Shown here one piece after another: positions 21,707-21,898 of a stretch of DNA of 21,898 nt. The position numbers were made by a program, and so were the translations under genes. The notes under the pieces were generated by a model, which saw only the letters and a list, made by a program, of their open reading frames with translations, ran no database searches and was not told where the DNA came from. Position 1 is the stretch's first letter. The number at the start of each line of letters is the position of its first letter. The stretch is from Pseudomonadota bacterium (GTDB lineage: Bacteria; Pseudomonadota; Alphaproteobacteria; UBA1280; UBA12223): positions 1-21,898 of the forward strand of contig PTJW01000005.1 of NCBI GenBank assembly GCA_002937495.1, read 5' to 3'.

Positions 21707-21898
21707 TTATTCTTTAACATTGTCTAGTAAAGAGTTAACAAAGTCTTTGCTGTTAAAGTCTTTAAGGTCTTCAATCGATTCACCTACACCAATATATGAT
21801 ACTGGAATTTTAAACTCATCAACAATACCAATTAAGCAACCTGCTTTAGCAGAGCTGTCTAATTTAGTAATAGTTAAATGAGAAATTTCAGCACTCTT
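21707..21898 (-). CDS. ftsY: Signal recognition particle receptor FtsY, C-terminal end (5' part outside window)
   Basis: A frame entering from the right edge on the - strand encodes 63 residues ending in TAA. It reads LTITKLDSSAKAGCLIGIVD, then KIPVSYIGVGESIEDLKDF and NSKDFVNSLLDN. This matches the end of the SRP GTPase G domain: the TKLD guanine-specificity motif, then the IPVxYIGVGExxxDLxxF closing segment of FtsY. FtsY is preferred over Ffh because the protein stops right after this segment with no M domain. The usual LDGTAKGG closing loop reads LDSSAKAG. Confidence 0.85.
   Translation of the reverse strand, partial: KSAEISHLTITKLDSSAKAGCLIGIVDEFKIPVSYIGVGESIEDLKDFNSKDFVNSLLDNVKE

Noticed and set aside
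1..21898. UGA recoded as tryptophan
   Set aside because: All recognised genes are full length with TGG for tryptophan and no in-frame TGA interruption, so only absence of TGA can be claimed.
1..21898. tRNA or rRNA genes, CRISPR arrays, insertion sequences or prophage genes
   Set aside because: No cloverleaf-like, repeat-spacer, transposase or phage structural sequence was found. Intergenic gaps are all shorter than about 240 bases and are filled by promoters and terminators.

Overview
The window is strongly A+T-rich bacterial chromosome, most simply read as an alphaproteobacterium. Two conserved alphaproteobacterial gene orders support this: nuoJKLMN-birA-coaX-rnj (a complex I operon running into biotin ligase, type III pantothenate kinase and RNase J), and a shortened version of erpA <> SPOR ... 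serS ... pcm ... nlpD. The low GC, AGA-biased arginine codons, short intergenic gaps and missing genes in the second block fit a reduced, possibly host-associated lineage (Rickettsiales-like or similar). I cannot place it more closely. None of the 26 visible gene ends uses TGA: 22 are TAA and 4 are TAG.

Layout. 1-5500: the 3' end of the NADH:quinone oxidoreductase operon, membrane subunits NuoJ (partial), K, L, M and N. 5516-8799: birA, a divergent coaX with several altered active-site motifs, a strong hairpin, and RNase J, all on the + strand. 8901-10722: three tandem type IV pilin/pseudopilin-like genes with almost identical 5' ends and divergent remainders. 10929-11996: a soluble globin-coupled methyl-accepting chemotaxis-type transducer with its own promoter. 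12054-13163 (- strand): an operon of an A-type Fe-S carrier (ErpA/HesB) and a TraT-like lipoprotein. 13295-18701 (+): a six-gene run of SPOR protein, YdcF/ElyC-like protein, serS, pcm, a YqaA/DedA-like membrane protein and NlpD-like LysM/M23 lipoprotein, ending in a strong terminator. 18844-20255: three small unrecognised four-helix membrane proteins. 20463-21101: an orphan ParA-type ATPase behind a sigma-54-like promoter motif. 21337-21898 (- strand): a small stand-alone receiver-like protein and the 3' end of ftsY.

How the genes fit together. Complex I supplies proton-motive force. The SPOR, NlpD, YdcF and ErpA products are envelope and Fe-S housekeeping functions. The accessory-looking part is the pilin triplet next to the haem-based transducer, together with the ParA, the receiver-like protein and the small membrane proteins. 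A link between oxygen sensing, pilus-like fibres and polar positioning is possible, but rests only on proximity. The strongest candidates for something undescribed are the pilin cassette and the degenerate CoaX.
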